A stretch of 64,000 nt of DNA, taken from positions 1-64,000 of the forward strand of contig CAMBHL010000008.1 of NCBI GenBank assembly GCA_945867155.1, in the 5' to 3' direction. The notes beneath the pieces were generated by a model, which saw nothing but the letters and a program-made list of their open reading frames with translations, was not told the DNA's origin and did no database searches. Below, in pieces: positions 1-8,072 of this stretch; positions within the stretch are counted from its first letter, which is position 1; each line of letters begins with the position of its first letter. The position numbers were made by a program, and so were the translations under genes. Origin of the DNA: an uncultured Eubacteriaceae bacterium (GTDB lineage: Bacteria > Bacillota > Clostridia > Eubacteriales > Eubacteriaceae).

Positions 1-38
1 TTTTTAATAGTTATCTATTATTTAACGGGAGGAAATAA
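1..38 (+). CDS. erm(B): 3' end of erm(B), 23S rRNA adenine N6-methyltransferase (partial)
   Basis: Only the last 11 codons and the TAA stop (36-38) lie in the window. From base 3 they read FNSYLLFNGRK, which is the C-terminus I recall for ErmB. This enzyme dimethylates A2058 of 23S rRNA and gives macrolide-lincosamide-streptogramin B resistance. The bases just after the stop (AATTCTATGAGTCGCTTTT) also match the usual erm(B) downstream sequence as I remember it, then diverge at about base 57. Identification from so short a tail rests on recall. Whether the upstream gene is intact cannot be seen here. Confidence 0.8.
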   Translation, partial: FNSYLLFNGRK

Positions 39-108
39 TTCTATGAGTCGCTTTTCATGACGAAGCGTTTCGATGACAATGCGGTCTGAAAATGATAAGA
101 TAGTGGTG

Positions 109-174
109 CCCATAAAGGTCCTTCTTTCTAATGGAATGTTGTAACGACACCATTAAAGACCTTTATGGGTTTTT
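109..174 (+). terminator. Hairpin with T-run downstream of erm(B)
   Basis: A 12-bp perfect stem (CCCATAAAGGTC, 109-120, with GACCTTTATGGG, 158-169) is followed by TTTTT at 170-174. The 37-base loop is long for a simple terminator, so this could instead be an attenuator-like structure. It would stop transcription leaving erm(B). Confidence 0.5.
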
Positions 175-507
175 CTGTCCACTAAAATGTTCAACTTAAA
201 TTTTACAATCTGCCCCTTAAAAATGAAGTTTTGAAAGAATGCCCTATTCATGCGGGTTTTCGGGGTATGGGTACAAAATAGGAAAACCGTTGATAATAAA
301 GGGTTTTCGTGACTTGACGTTTGCTAGATTGCTCTTATTTGCAATTTTAGATTAAAAATCGACCAACCATACGGTACTGGTCTCGTATTTTGCTCTAGAG
401 AGCGTCTAAATTTTTTAATTTTGTGAAATGGCGTATCAGATACCGCTTTACGCTAGATGGGAGTAAGAATGACGGTTGATATTGCTTTCACATGTGGTAA
501 AATGAAA

Positions 508-545
508 AAAGGAACTGAAATATGACTTCCAGTTCCTTTAATTAA
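508..545 (+). terminator. Hairpin in the erm(B) flank
   Basis: An AAAGGAACTG arm (508-517) pairs with CAGTTCCTTT (530-539) around a 12-base loop and leads into TTTAATTAA. A promoter-like TTGATA/GTAAAA pair lies just upstream (about 477-503), so this may end a very short transcript. No coding sequence is attached. Confidence 0.4.
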
Positions 546-576
546 TTTAATTTAATAATAAGTCTAGGAATGACTT

Positions 577-617
577 CACCTCGAAGCCACTTGTTTTGGC
601 GAACAAGCTCCGAGGTG
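577..617. repeat. Nested inverted repeat in the erm(B) flank
   Basis: The outer arms CACCTCG (577-583) and CGAGGTG (611-617) enclose inner arms CTTGTT (590-595) and AACAAG (602-607). There is no T-run. Its role is unknown; it could be a recombination or replication site of the acquired element. Confidence 0.4.
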
Positions 618-745
618 TCCAACAAATCATTCATAGATTCTGAGATAATTATAACAACGAATGATTAAAAAATCAAGATTCTAAAAACTATATTATCCCC
701 GGATCTATCGGCTGATTTGTTGGTAGATAAGGGGATTTTTTTATT

Positions 746-1336
746 ATGGCAATTCGTATTAACAAGCAACACAAAACCATTATGGATAAGATGCCGGACG
801 TGATCCGGTCAGAATATAAGTTTCGTAATTTGATTCTGGCTGGTGTGATGGCTGGAATGCTGTCTGTGACTGAGCCCAAAGGTAAACAGAAGAAGCACCC
901 TCACCATTTTCACAATCGACCAGTTAAGTGGGCTGAACATGGTGATATTGGATATGAGCAATATTGGAACTTGGATCGTACGAACGGGCTCTTTGTGCCT
1001 CGCGTAACTACGCTGTTTAGTAACGGTAGTGCAACTGCTGCCAAATTGACGTTTATTAACAATGTACGGATCGCCCATGCTCCACTTCGTGAACTTAATG
1101 AGGCTAGCGAACGAACTAGTAAGATGATGACTGTATTGGATACTACCAAGATGCTTCAACTTAAAGAGTTTGGTAGTAGTGAACTTCACGCTGCTATGGC
1201 AACTTTCACTATTCCAAACTGCAATAAAGGAACGCTTGATGATGCTATTAGTGAAGAGAATATGATCTTCAGGATGAATTTGATAAATAACTTGACAAGG
1301 CTAAAAATTTTAAGTAAAATACATTCTGTAAATTAA
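746..1336 (+). CDS. Unrecognised protein, probably 3'-truncated at the element boundary
   Basis: A 196-residue open frame in which I recognise no family. It has a basic N-terminus, a His-rich stretch near residues 50-57 and no clear membrane segment. There is no good ribosome site: AAGGGG at 729-734 belongs to the hairpin 695-736 and lies 11 bases from the ATG. The last 20 or so codons overlap the TTGACA-17-TAAAAT promoter (1292-1320) that should drive the infC leader. The C-terminus is therefore probably an artefact of reading across the insertion junction. It may be the front of a larger acquired gene, or it may not be expressed. Confidence 0.35.
   Translation: MAIRINKQHKTIMDKMPDVIRSEYKFRNLILAGVMAGMLSVTEPKGKQKKHPHHFHNRPVKWAEHGDIGYEQYWNLDRTNGLFVPRVTTLFSNGSATAAKLTFINNVRIAHAPLRELNEASERTSKMMTVLDTTKMLQLKEFGSSELHAAMATFTIPNCNKGTLDDAISEENMIFRMNLINNLTRLKILSKIHSVN
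1292..1320 (+). promoter_or_regulatory. Sigma-A type promoter of the infC-rpmI-rplT operon
   Basis: TTGACA (1292-1297) and TAAAAT (1315-1320) are separated by exactly 17 bases. Transcription would start near 1327, at the head of the L20-type leader. The promoter lies inside the 3' end of the unrecognised ORF, which marks the edge of core sequence. Confidence 0.65.
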
Positions 1337-1463
1337 AGCAGAGGCGATAGGGCTTCTCACCTTGTTTATCGATGATGAGCGGGTTATATGCAATAAAGAT
1401 GCTTTATGTGCAGGTGCTTTAGTTTACCTGCACATTTTTTTATGATATGGGGGGTGTATTACA
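1327..1463 (+). ncRNA. L20-type ribosomal protein leader with attenuator
   Basis: This is the untranslated leader of infC-rpmI-rplT. It carries a GCTTCTCACC segment, a GATGATGAGCGGGTT segment, and a terminal hairpin GTGCAGGT/ACCTGCAC (1408-1415/1426-1433) followed by a T-run. In Firmicutes, free L20 binds such a leader and provokes termination (Rfam L20_leader). The position and element order match; I could not run a covariance search. Confidence 0.7.
1408..1441 (+). terminator. Attenuator hairpin of the infC leader
   Basis: An 8-bp stem (1408-1415 with 1426-1433), a 10-base loop, and seven T's at 1435-1441, placed just upstream of the infC ribosome site. It is the expected regulated terminator of the L20-type leader. 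Confidence 0.75.
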
Positions 1464-1997
1464 ATAGCAAGAGACGTTCAACACGAAATTAATGAAATGA
1501 TTCGTGATCGTGAAATCCGTGTTATTGATGCGGATGGAAAAATGATTGGAGTCATGAAGCCGTCTAATGCATTAAAATTGGCAGAAGAAGCTGGGCTGGA
1601 TTTAGTTAAAGTGTCACCGCATGCGAAACCGCCAGTTTGCAAAATACTCGATTATGGAAAATTTCGCTATGAAGAAATTCGCAAGCAAAAAGAAGCGAAA
1701 AAAAAGCAAAAATCGATGACGGTCAAGGAAATTCGAATGTCCGTCCGTGTTGAAGAACACGATATTCAGGTCAAGGCGAGAAACGCTGAAAAGTTTTTAA
1801 AGCAAGGCCATCGTGTAAAGTTAACGATAAGGTTCAGAGGCAGAGAAATGATTTATACAAATCAGGGACGTCAAGTGCTTCTGGATTTTGCCAATCGTTT
1901 AAAAGATTATGGTAATGTAACAAAAAGCCCGAAATTAGAAGGCCGGAATATGTCAATATTTTTGTCTCCGAAGGGCAGTAATGACAATAATAATTGA
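1464..1997 (+). CDS. infC: Translation initiation factor IF-3
   Basis: IF-3 binds the 30S subunit, monitors start-codon pairing and prevents premature 50S joining. The reading frame holds the whole IF-3 fold: an N-terminal domain ([14 protein letters not shown]), a lysine-rich linker near residues 75-90, and a C-terminal domain with [17 protein letters not shown] signature. The first ATG (1497) would remove conserved N-terminal residues. Upstream in frame lie ATA (1464, product beginning (M)[10 protein letters not shown]) and ATT (1458), with a GGGGGG ribosome site at 1449-1454. ATA has the better spacing (9 bases), while ATT is the classical infC start. A non-AUG start fits IF-3 autoregulation. 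It is followed by rpmI and rplT in one operon. Confidence 0.93.
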   Translation: MARDVQHEINEMIRDREIRVIDADGKMIGVMKPSNALKLAEEAGLDLVKVSPHAKPPVCKILDYGKFRYEEIRKQKEAKKKQKSMTVKEIRMSVRVEEHDIQVKARNAEKFLKQGHRVKLTIRFRGREMIYTNQGRQVLLDFANRLKDYGNVTKSPKLEGRNMSIFLSPKGSNDNNN

Positions 1998-2019
1998 AGA
2001 TCTGTATAGGAGGAAAATT

Positions 2020-2214
2020 ATGCCAAAGATGAAATCACATCGCGGTTCTGCGAAACGTTTTAAATTGAAAAAATCTGGAATTATCAAAAGATCAAAAGCT
2101 TATAAAAGCCACATTTTAAATAAAAAATCACCTAAGCGTAAGAGAAATCTTAGAAAGGCTGGCTATTTAGTTCCCAGCAATGCTAAAAATGTTAAAAAGA
2201 TGCTTCTGAAGTAA
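2020..2214 (+). CDS. rpmI: 50S ribosomal protein L35
   Basis: A 64-residue, very basic protein beginning [15 protein letters not shown], the characteristic L35 N-terminus. The start at 2020 follows a strong AGGAGGAAAA site (2008-2017). The frame is open further upstream to 1981, but that extension overlaps the end of infC and is not conserved in L35. It is the second gene of the infC-rpmI-rplT operon. Confidence 0.96.
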   Translation: MPKMKSHRGSAKRFKLKKSGIIKRSKAYKSHILNKKSPKRKRNLRKAGYLVPSNAKNVKKMLLK

Positions 2215-2258
2215 AAATACTGCGAATCATTTTATTATATAAAAATTAGGAGGAAAAA

Positions 2259-2612
2259 ATGGCCAGAGTAAAAAAAGGCGTTAATGCACATAAAAAACAT
2301 AAAAAGATTTTAAAACTTGCTAAAGGATATTATGGCGCAAAAAGCAAATTGTACCGTCCTGCCAATGAAGCTGTGATGCGTGCTCTTCGTTCTGCTTACA
2401 GTGGACGGAAACAAAAGAAACGGGATTATCGAAAATTATGGATCACGAGAATTAATGCAGCTGCTCGCATGAATGGGTTAAGCTATAGCAGAATGATCCA
2501 TGGATTAAAGAATGCCAATGTTGAAATTGATCGCAAAATTCTTGCTGATCTCGCGATGAATGACAGCCAGTCATTTGAAAAATTGGCCGATTTAGCAAAA
2601 GAAAATTTATAA
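2259..2612 (+). CDS. rplT: 50S ribosomal protein L20
   Basis: A 117-residue basic protein with the typical [19 protein letters not shown] start and the [18 protein letters not shown] core. L20 is needed for early 50S assembly and represses its own operon through the leader upstream of infC. The ribosome site AGGAGG (2249-2254) is ideal. It is the last ribosomal gene of the operon. Confidence 0.97.
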   Translation: MARVKKGVNAHKKHKKILKLAKGYYGAKSKLYRPANEAVMRALRSAYSGRKQKKRDYRKLWITRINAAARMNGLSYSRMIHGLKNANVEIDRKILADLAMNDSQSFEKLADLAKENL

Positions 2613-2642
2613 ATCATAATCTGATTTTCCGAAGGAAATACA

Positions 2643-3425
2643 GTGGTGATCCAATCTAAGCAAAATACAAAGATTAAGCGTGTTCGAAAACTTTTCACCC
2701 ATAAGGGAAGGCAAGCAGAAGAATGTTTTGTTTTTGAGGGGATAAAGCTTTTCGAAGAGGCTTTAAATAATCATGTTCCACTTATCGGCATCCTAGTGTC
2801 CCGACGGTTTCTAGAAACAAATCGTCATCGGCTGGATGCCGTTCCGCCGGAAATCTCGATTGATGTGATAGAAAATCACATTTTTTCTCATCTATCTCAT
2901 CAGAAAAATCCTGAAGGCATAATATGCGTCTCAAGATTTCTGAAGCCAGAAATAGACTTTCAGCGCAGTCATTATCTTTTATTATTGGATGAATTAAAGG
3001 ATCCTGGAAATTTAGGGACGATTATTCGTACGGCGGATAGCGTCGGATTTGACGGGATTGTTTGCTCAGAAAAAACGGTTGATTTTTATAATGATAAGGT
3101 TATCCGTTCGTCGATGGGCTCTTTTTTTCATATTCCGATTTTTCGCAAGTCTTGTTTTGCCGATTTTGTACGTGTGTTAAAACAAAGCGGATTTTTTATG
3201 TGCGCAACCTCATTAGAAGGACAAACATCTTTTGAGTCTCCAATGCCGAAGCAGCGCCCAAAAGCACTGATACTTGGCAATGAATCCCATGGTATTCGCA
3301 GTGAAATAGAAACACTTTGTGATATATCATGGAAATTACCAATATTAGGTCAGGCTGAATCATTGAATGTTGCTGTTGCAGCAGGGATTATGATGTACTT
3401 GACGATAATCGGAGATCAGGTATAA
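2643..3425 (+). CDS. TrmH/SpoU-family RNA 2'-O-methyltransferase
   Basis: A 260-residue SPOUT enzyme that would methylate a ribose 2'-OH in rRNA or tRNA using S-adenosylmethionine. The N-terminal substrate-binding domain (residues 1-100) is followed by the knotted catalytic domain with its three motifs: DPGNLGTIIRTAD (about 121-133), LGNESHGI (about 212-219) and LNVAVAAGI (about 236-244). The start is GTG, GTG with AAGGAAA upstream. In Firmicutes this gene commonly sits between rplT and pheS. The exact target nucleotide cannot be told from sequence. Confidence 0.85.
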   Translation: MVIQSKQNTKIKRVRKLFTHKGRQAEECFVFEGIKLFEEALNNHVPLIGILVSRRFLETNRHRLDAVPPEISIDVIENHIFSHLSHQKNPEGIICVSRFLKPEIDFQRSHYLLLLDELKDPGNLGTIIRTADSVGFDGIVCSEKTVDFYNDKVIRSSMGSFFHIPIFRKSCFADFVRVLKQSGFFMCATSLEGQTSFESPMPKQRPKALILGNESHGIRSEIETLCDISWKLPILGQAESLNVAVAAGIMMYLTIIGDQV

Positions 3426-3431
3426 TAAAAA

Positions 3432-3666
3432 CAATAAGCGATGACAAAGCAAATAGCATTAACCGCTGTTCTAAAGAGAAGCGATCCAAGGCTGAGAGAT
3501 TGCGGATACGTTAAATGTGAAATTTCACTTTTGAGCTTTTTAGATGAAATCAGTAATCTGAAACGTTGCCTGTTGCGTTAAACAGCAAAGAGACTTTGCC
3601 CTTTGGTAAAGTAATAAAGGTGGTACCGCGGAGATTTTTCGTCCTTGTTTTCAAGGACTTTTTTTT
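3432..3666 (+). ncRNA. T-box leader (phenylalanine-tRNA sensing) of pheST
   Basis: The conserved T-box AAAGGTGGTACCGCGG lies at 3616-3631, followed by a terminator stem GTCCTTG/CAAGGAC (3641-3647/3652-3658) and eight T's. Upstream is a stem I region with a GAGA/AGTA-like motif. A TTC codon (3524-3526) lies in GTGAAATTTCAC just before TTTTGAGC, at the place expected for the specifier. TTC matches phenylalanine and the downstream pheST genes. Uncharged tRNA-Phe would stabilise the antiterminator and switch on pheST. Confidence 0.93.
3641..3666 (+). terminator. T-box terminator upstream of pheS
   Basis: A 7-bp stem (3641-3647/3652-3658), a TTTT loop and a run of eight T's before the A at 3667. 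It is the conditional terminator of the T-box. Confidence 0.9.
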
Positions 3667-3696
3667 ATGTTTTATTTTATGAAAGGAGTAACTGCA

Positions 3697-4722
3697 ATGG
3701 ATAAGGATCGATTGGATCAGATCAAGCAGGATTTTCAGGAACAAATTAATAAAATTGGAAATATTAAAGAATTGGACACGCTGCGGGTACAATTTCTCGG
3801 GAAAAAAGGCGTCATGACTCAGTTTATGAAAGGAATGGGGAAACTTTCCAAAGCTGAACGGCCGATTATTGGGAAAAAAGCAAATGAAATCCGGACGGAA
3901 ATTCAAGAAAGTTTGGAAAAAGTCAAAAACGACATTGAAAAAAAGATGTTGGAAGCGCGGCTTGAAAAAGAAAAAATTGATGTCACCCTTCCTGGAAGAA
4001 CCTGTCATTGCGGCGTGCATCATCCTTTAAATATTGTAACTTCAGAATTAGAAGATATTTTTTTAGGAATGGGATTTTCGATTGTAGACGGACCGGAAAT
4101 TGAATGGGTTAAATATAATTTTGATGATCTGAATATGCCGAAGGATCATTCATCCCGGGATAAACAAGAATCGTTTTATTATCGGGACGACATTGTTTTA
4201 AGGACACAGACTTCTCCGGTACAGGTTCGCACAATGCGGGCTCAGAAGCCACCGCTTCGAATTATTTCTCCTGGGCGAGTTTATAGATCTGATGAAATTG
4301 ATGCAACACATTCACCAGTCTTTCATCAAATGGAAGGGTTGGTTATCGATAAGGGAATTGCAATGTCAGATCTGAAGGGGACGATGGATCTTTTTGCTAA
4401 AAAATTGTTCGGGAATAAAACAAAGACCAAATTCAGGCCGCATCAGTTTTATTTTACTGAACCGAGTGCGGAAATGGACGTTACTTGTTTTAAATGCGGC
4501 GGGGTAGGATGCCCAGTTTGTGATAATTCTGGATGGGTAGAACTGCTTGGCTGCGGGATGGTACATCCTAATGTGCTCCGTGCCTGTGGTATTGATCCGA
4601 ATGAATACAGTGGCTTTGCATTTGGCCTTGGCTTAGACCGAATTGCTTTGACTAAATACGGAATTTCTGATCTTCGATTATTGTTTGAAAATGATGCTCG
4701 GTTTTTATCACAATTTAATTAA
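3697..4722 (+). CDS. pheS: Phenylalanine-tRNA ligase alpha subunit
   Basis: The catalytic subunit of the alpha2-beta2 enzyme that charges tRNA-Phe. It is 341 residues long, with an N-terminal coiled-coil arm (about 1-90) and a class II catalytic core holding motif 2 (GRVYRSDEIDATHSPVFHQMEG, about 193 onward; the stretch is split here by function, not by sequence) and motif 3 (FGLGLDRIALTKYG, about 309). A cysteine cluster CFKCGGVGCPVC lies near residue 263. The start at 3697 is chosen because GAAAGGAG (3681-3688) precedes it; the upstream ATG at 3667 sits in the T-box terminator. Confidence 0.97.
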   Translation: MDKDRLDQIKQDFQEQINKIGNIKELDTLRVQFLGKKGVMTQFMKGMGKLSKAERPIIGKKANEIRTEIQESLEKVKNDIEKKMLEARLEKEKIDVTLPGRTCHCGVHHPLNIVTSELEDIFLGMGFSIVDGPEIEWVKYNFDDLNMPKDHSSRDKQESFYYRDDIVLRTQTSPVQVRTMRAQKPPLRIISPGRVYRSDEIDATHSPVFHQMEGLVIDKGIAMSDLKGTMDLFAKKLFGNKTKTKFRPHQFYFTEPSAEMDVTCFKCGGVGCPVCDNSGWVELLGCGMVHPNVLRACGIDPNEYSGFAFGLGLDRIALTKYGISDLRLLFENDARFLSQFN

Positions 4723-4733
4723 AGGAGGGAAAA

Positions 4734-7115
4734 ATGCTAGCTTCTTTCAATTGGTTAAAAGAATTTGTCAATATTGATCAAGATGTGCAAACTTTTGGCG
4801 ATATCCTTACGATGTCTGGTACAAAAGTCGAAACCATAACCCCAATTAATGAAAATGTGAAGGGAATTGTTACAGGAAAAATTATTGAGATAAAAAAACA
4901 TCCTAATGCGGATCATCTTTATTTGTGTACAGTAGATTTTGGAAACAATAAAACTCTTCCGATTGTTACTAATGCTCAGAATGTTTTTGAAGGGGCTATT
5001 GTTCCAGTGGCATTGGACGGCGCTATTATCGATACAGGAACGCAGATTAATGCTTCAGAAGTGCGGGACGTGCGATCTGAAGGCATGATGTGTTCCGTTA
5101 AGGAAATGGGGCTGGATACTTCCTTATTTAATAAAGAAGCCACACAAAAAGTTTATATATTTCCCCAAGGTACGGAAATAGGTGCTGATGTTAGAGAATT
5201 GTATTGGGTTAATGATCATGTCATTGATATTGAATTAACCGCTAATCGCGGAGATTGCCAGTCTATTTATGGCATTGCCAAAGAAGCCGCAGCAGCATTG
5301 GATCAGCCAATCCGTCCTGTTGAACTGTATCAGACATCAAAAGAACAAAATTCAGAAATTGAAAATTATTTACAGGTTGATGTCAAAGATGACCATTGCA
5401 AGAGATACACTGCCAAAGTATTAAAAGTAAATAAAATCGAACCCTCTCCAATATGGATGCAGCGCAAATTATTGAATTCAGGGGTACGTCCAATCAATAA
5501 TATTGTTGACGTAACGAATTATGTCATGATTGAATTGGGCCAGCCTCTTCACGCCTTTGATTATGACAATATAGGGACGAAAAAAATTGTAGTCAGCTGT
5601 GTCCAAAATCCGACTTTCACGACTTTAGATGGCGAAGAACGTAAGATTGACGATCAAATGATGATGATTACAAACGGAGAAAAACCGATTGCTATTGCCG
5701 GAATTATGGGGGGACTTAATTCTGAAATCACAGAAAAGACCCAGTTTATGGTGCTGGAATCAGCGTTCTTTGATAAGACGAGTATTCGAACCACATCAAG
5801 AAAATTAGGACTGCGTACAGAAGCCTCTTCTCGCTATGAAAAAGGCTCATATGCGGAGTTATGTAAAATGGCCTCGCTTCGCGCGACCTATCTTCTTGAA
5901 AAAATTGGCGCATGTACAGCGGTTCCAGGTTTTATTGATATTTATCCAAATCCTGAAGAAAAATTTTCAATTACGGTGGATTGTCAATGGGTTAATCAGT
6001 ATTTAGGCATTCATATCAGCAAAGAAGACATGATTGCAATTCTAAAGCGTTTGTTTTTAGAAGTGGATGCTTTAGAAGGCGAAAAAATCAAAGTGACTGT
6101 GCCAAATGATCGTCAGGATCTGAGGATTCGCGAAGATATTGCAGAAGAAGTCGCAAGAATTTATGGGTATGATAAAATTCCGAATACTTTAATGCAGGGG
6201 AGCACTTTAATTGGCCACAAAACAGATGCTCAACAATACCAGGAACAAGTTGAAAATCTTTTAATTGGGGCTGGATTTTATCAAACGATGACCACTTCTT
6301 TTACTTCTCAAAAAATCATTGAATCAATGAGACTTCAGGATAACGAGGCACCCGTAAAAATTTTAAATCCATTGGGTGAAGATACGTCAATTATGAGATT
6401 CACTTTAGCAGGCCAACAGCTTGAACTCATTTCAATGAATTACAATCGTAAAAATCCAAAAGGACGTTTCTTTGAAATAGCAGCGACATATCATGTAAAT
6501 TCTAACTCAGATGAACTACCAATTCAGAAAAAACATTTAGTGCTTTCAACTTATCATGATGGCGATTTTTATGATTTAAAAGGTGTCATAGAAATGCTTT
6601 TCCAGCATCAAAACGTGCGTTTTGAAGCAGGCGGGCGGGAACTTTATCATCCGGGGAGAAAAGCTGTTGTTACAGTTAATGGAAAAAGAATTGGCGATTT
6701 TGGAGAAATTCATCCAGTTGTCGCAAAGCAGCTTTCACTTCCAAAAAGGGTATATCTTGCAGAATTAGATTTTGATGAAATGATTGCACTGAATGCCGGC
6801 TATACCGCGAAATTTAAAAGCTTACCTAAATATCCTGCTTCTCAGCGAGATCTTGCTGTAGTCATCGACATTGACGTTCCAGCGGTTAAAGTGGAAGATG
6901 TGATTAACCGGCATCGCGGAGATATCATTGAATCTGTAAAACTTTTTGATGTTTATCAAGGTGAACAAATTCCGGACGACAAGAAGAGTTTAGCCTATAC
7001 GATTACTTTCCGACACGCGGACAGAACATTAAAAGACCGTGAAATTAATAAAGTCATGAATGCCATTGTGTCTGAATTACAGGATGAACTGCAGGCACAA
7101 TTGAGAGATGAATAA
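4734..7115 (+). CDS. pheT: Phenylalanine-tRNA ligase beta subunit
   Basis: 793 residues, the normal bacterial length. The order is: tRNA-binding EMAP-like domain (about 40-150), B3/B4 editing domain that hydrolyses Tyr-tRNA-Phe (about 210-370), B5 domain (about 405-470, ending IAEEVARIYGYDKIP), the pseudo-catalytic class II core, and a C-terminal ferredoxin-fold anticodon-binding domain (about 700-793). AAAGGAGGGAAAA precedes the ATG. It starts 11 bases after pheS and ends 8 bases inside dprA. Confidence 0.97.
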   Translation: MLASFNWLKEFVNIDQDVQTFGDILTMSGTKVETITPINENVKGIVTGKIIEIKKHPNADHLYLCTVDFGNNKTLPIVTNAQNVFEGAIVPVALDGAIIDTGTQINASEVRDVRSEGMMCSVKEMGLDTSLFNKEATQKVYIFPQGTEIGADVRELYWVNDHVIDIELTANRGDCQSIYGIAKEAAAALDQPIRPVELYQTSKEQNSEIENYLQVDVKDDHCKRYTAKVLKVNKIEPSPIWMQRKLLNSGVRPINNIVDVTNYVMIELGQPLHAFDYDNIGTKKIVVSCVQNPTFTTLDGEERKIDDQMMMITNGEKPIAIAGIMGGLNSEITEKTQFMVLESAFFDKTSIRTTSRKLGLRTEASSRYEKGSYAELCKMASLRATYLLEKIGACTAVPGFIDIYPNPEEKFSITVDCQWVNQYLGIHISKEDMIAILKRLFLEVDALEGEKIKVTVPNDRQDLRIREDIAEEVARIYGYDKIPNTLMQGSTLIGHKTDAQQYQEQVENLLIGAGFYQTMTTSFTSQKIIESMRLQDNEAPVKILNPLGEDTSIMRFTLAGQQLELISMNYNRKNPKGRFFEIAATYHVNSNSDELPIQKKHLVLSTYHDGDFYDLKGVIEMLFQHQNVRFEAGGRELYHPGRKAVVTVNGKRIGDFGEIHPVVAKQLSLPKRVYLAELDFDEMIALNAGYTAKFKSLPKYPASQRDLAVVIDIDVPAVKVEDVINRHRGDIIESVKLFDVYQGEQIPDDKKSLAYTITFRHADRTLKDREINKVMNAIVSELQDELQAQLRDE

Positions 7116-8046
7116 AACAAAAATAGCGATACTGGCCGCTTCCTGTTTAAAAGGAATTGGCTTGTATCGCATCAATCGCTTAATTGAATCGATTGTTTTA
7201 AGTAAAAAGCTTAAACATCAGGATATTGATTATTTTGAATTAATCGAAATTGGGATTCAAGAACAGATATTTTCTGAAATGCTTCCAATTTCATATTTCC
7301 TAGAAGGGTATCGCAAAGCTGAAAGTATTTTGGAGCAGTGCCAGCAAAAACAAATTCATATAGCGATCCCTTTCGACGAAAATTTTCCCAATTTGCTGAA
7401 ATTCGGACATGAATTGACAGTTCATTATAGAGATTGTCCTCCAATTCTATTCTATCAGGGAGATTTATCGATTTTTAATGAAGGTGAATGTGTGGCTGTC
7501 ATTGGAACAAGAAGCCCTTCACAAGAAGGTTATCGGGCAAATGAGAAGATTGCGAGCTGCTTAGCTCAAAATCATATGACAGTGGTCAGTGGATTAGCGA
7601 TTGGATGTGACAGTGCAGCACATCAGGGGTGTTTGAAAATGGAAGGGCATACCGCAGCTTTTTTGCCAAGTCCGATTGATTGTATTCTGCCAATATCAAA
7701 TAGGCAGCTGGCAGAAGATATTTTAAGTCAAGGTGGGTGCCTTTTGTCGGAATATCCGACTCAAAAAGATGTGTTTCAAGTTCAAAATTATCATTATATC
7801 CAAAGAGACCGTCTTCAGGCGATGTCATCAATGGCTGTTGTGACATCGGAATTCGATAAGAAAAGCGGAACTGTTCATACTCTTCGGTATGCGAAACAAT
7901 ATCAAAAGCCCGTTTATGCACTTCAAAGTATGGTTAGTTCTGGACATATCCCGCTCGATTTTTTTGAAGAAGAAGGCATCGCTTTAAATCTTTTCAATAC
8001 GCCGGAAGAAATGATTGAACAATTAAAAAAATCCCCAATCCGTTAG
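7108..8046 (+). CDS. dprA: DNA-processing protein DprA/Smf
   Basis: A 312-residue member of the SLOG/Rossmann family that binds single-stranded DNA and loads RecA, chiefly during transformation. The N-terminal helical part (1-90) is followed by the Rossmann fold with VAVIGTRSPSQEGY (about 129) and VVSGLAIGCDSAAHQG (about 156). The usual arginine of GLARGID is replaced here (GLAIGCD), a divergence worth noting. It overlaps pheT by 8 bases, which suggests translational coupling. No other competence genes are in the window. Confidence 0.88.
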   Translation: MNKTKIAILAASCLKGIGLYRINRLIESIVLSKKLKHQDIDYFELIEIGIQEQIFSEMLPISYFLEGYRKAESILEQCQQKQIHIAIPFDENFPNLLKFGHELTVHYRDCPPILFYQGDLSIFNEGECVAVIGTRSPSQEGYRANEKIASCLAQNHMTVVSGLAIGCDSAAHQGCLKMEGHTAAFLPSPIDCILPISNRQLAEDILSQGGCLLSEYPTQKDVFQVQNYHYIQRDRLQAMSSMAVVTSEFDKKSGTVHTLRYAKQYQKPVYALQSMVSSGHIPLDFFEEEGIALNLFNTPEEMIEQLKKSPIR

Positions 8047-8062
8047 GATCGGGGATTAATTT
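8030..8062. terminator. Bidirectional terminator between dprA and pta
   Basis: AATCCCC (8030-8036) pairs with GGGGATT (8051-8057), with an inner ATC/GAT pair. A-rich sequence precedes it and T-rich sequence follows, so it can serve the convergent dprA (+) and pta (-) transcripts. The left arm lies in the last codons of dprA. Confidence 0.8.
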
Positions 8063-8072
8063 TATTTATTCG

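Larger units (their letters stand above)
1..1285. mobile_element. Acquired erm(B)-bearing segment, right flank
   Basis: This stretch contains the erm(B) tail, about 700 bases without a convincing gene, and one unrecognised ORF. It ends where a consensus promoter for the infC operon begins (TTGACA at 1292). Several hairpins interrupt the non-coding part: 109-120/158-169, 508-517/530-539, 577-583/611-617, 625-632/659-666 and 695-700/731-736. No transposase or recombinase is visible in this part, so the type of element is unknown. The right boundary is inferred, probably between about 1255 and 1292. Confidence 0.6.

Noticed and set aside
809..1189. Minus-strand frame opposite the unrecognised ORF
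   Set aside because: It lacks a ribosome site and has no recognisable domain; it is a shadow of the plus-strand frame.
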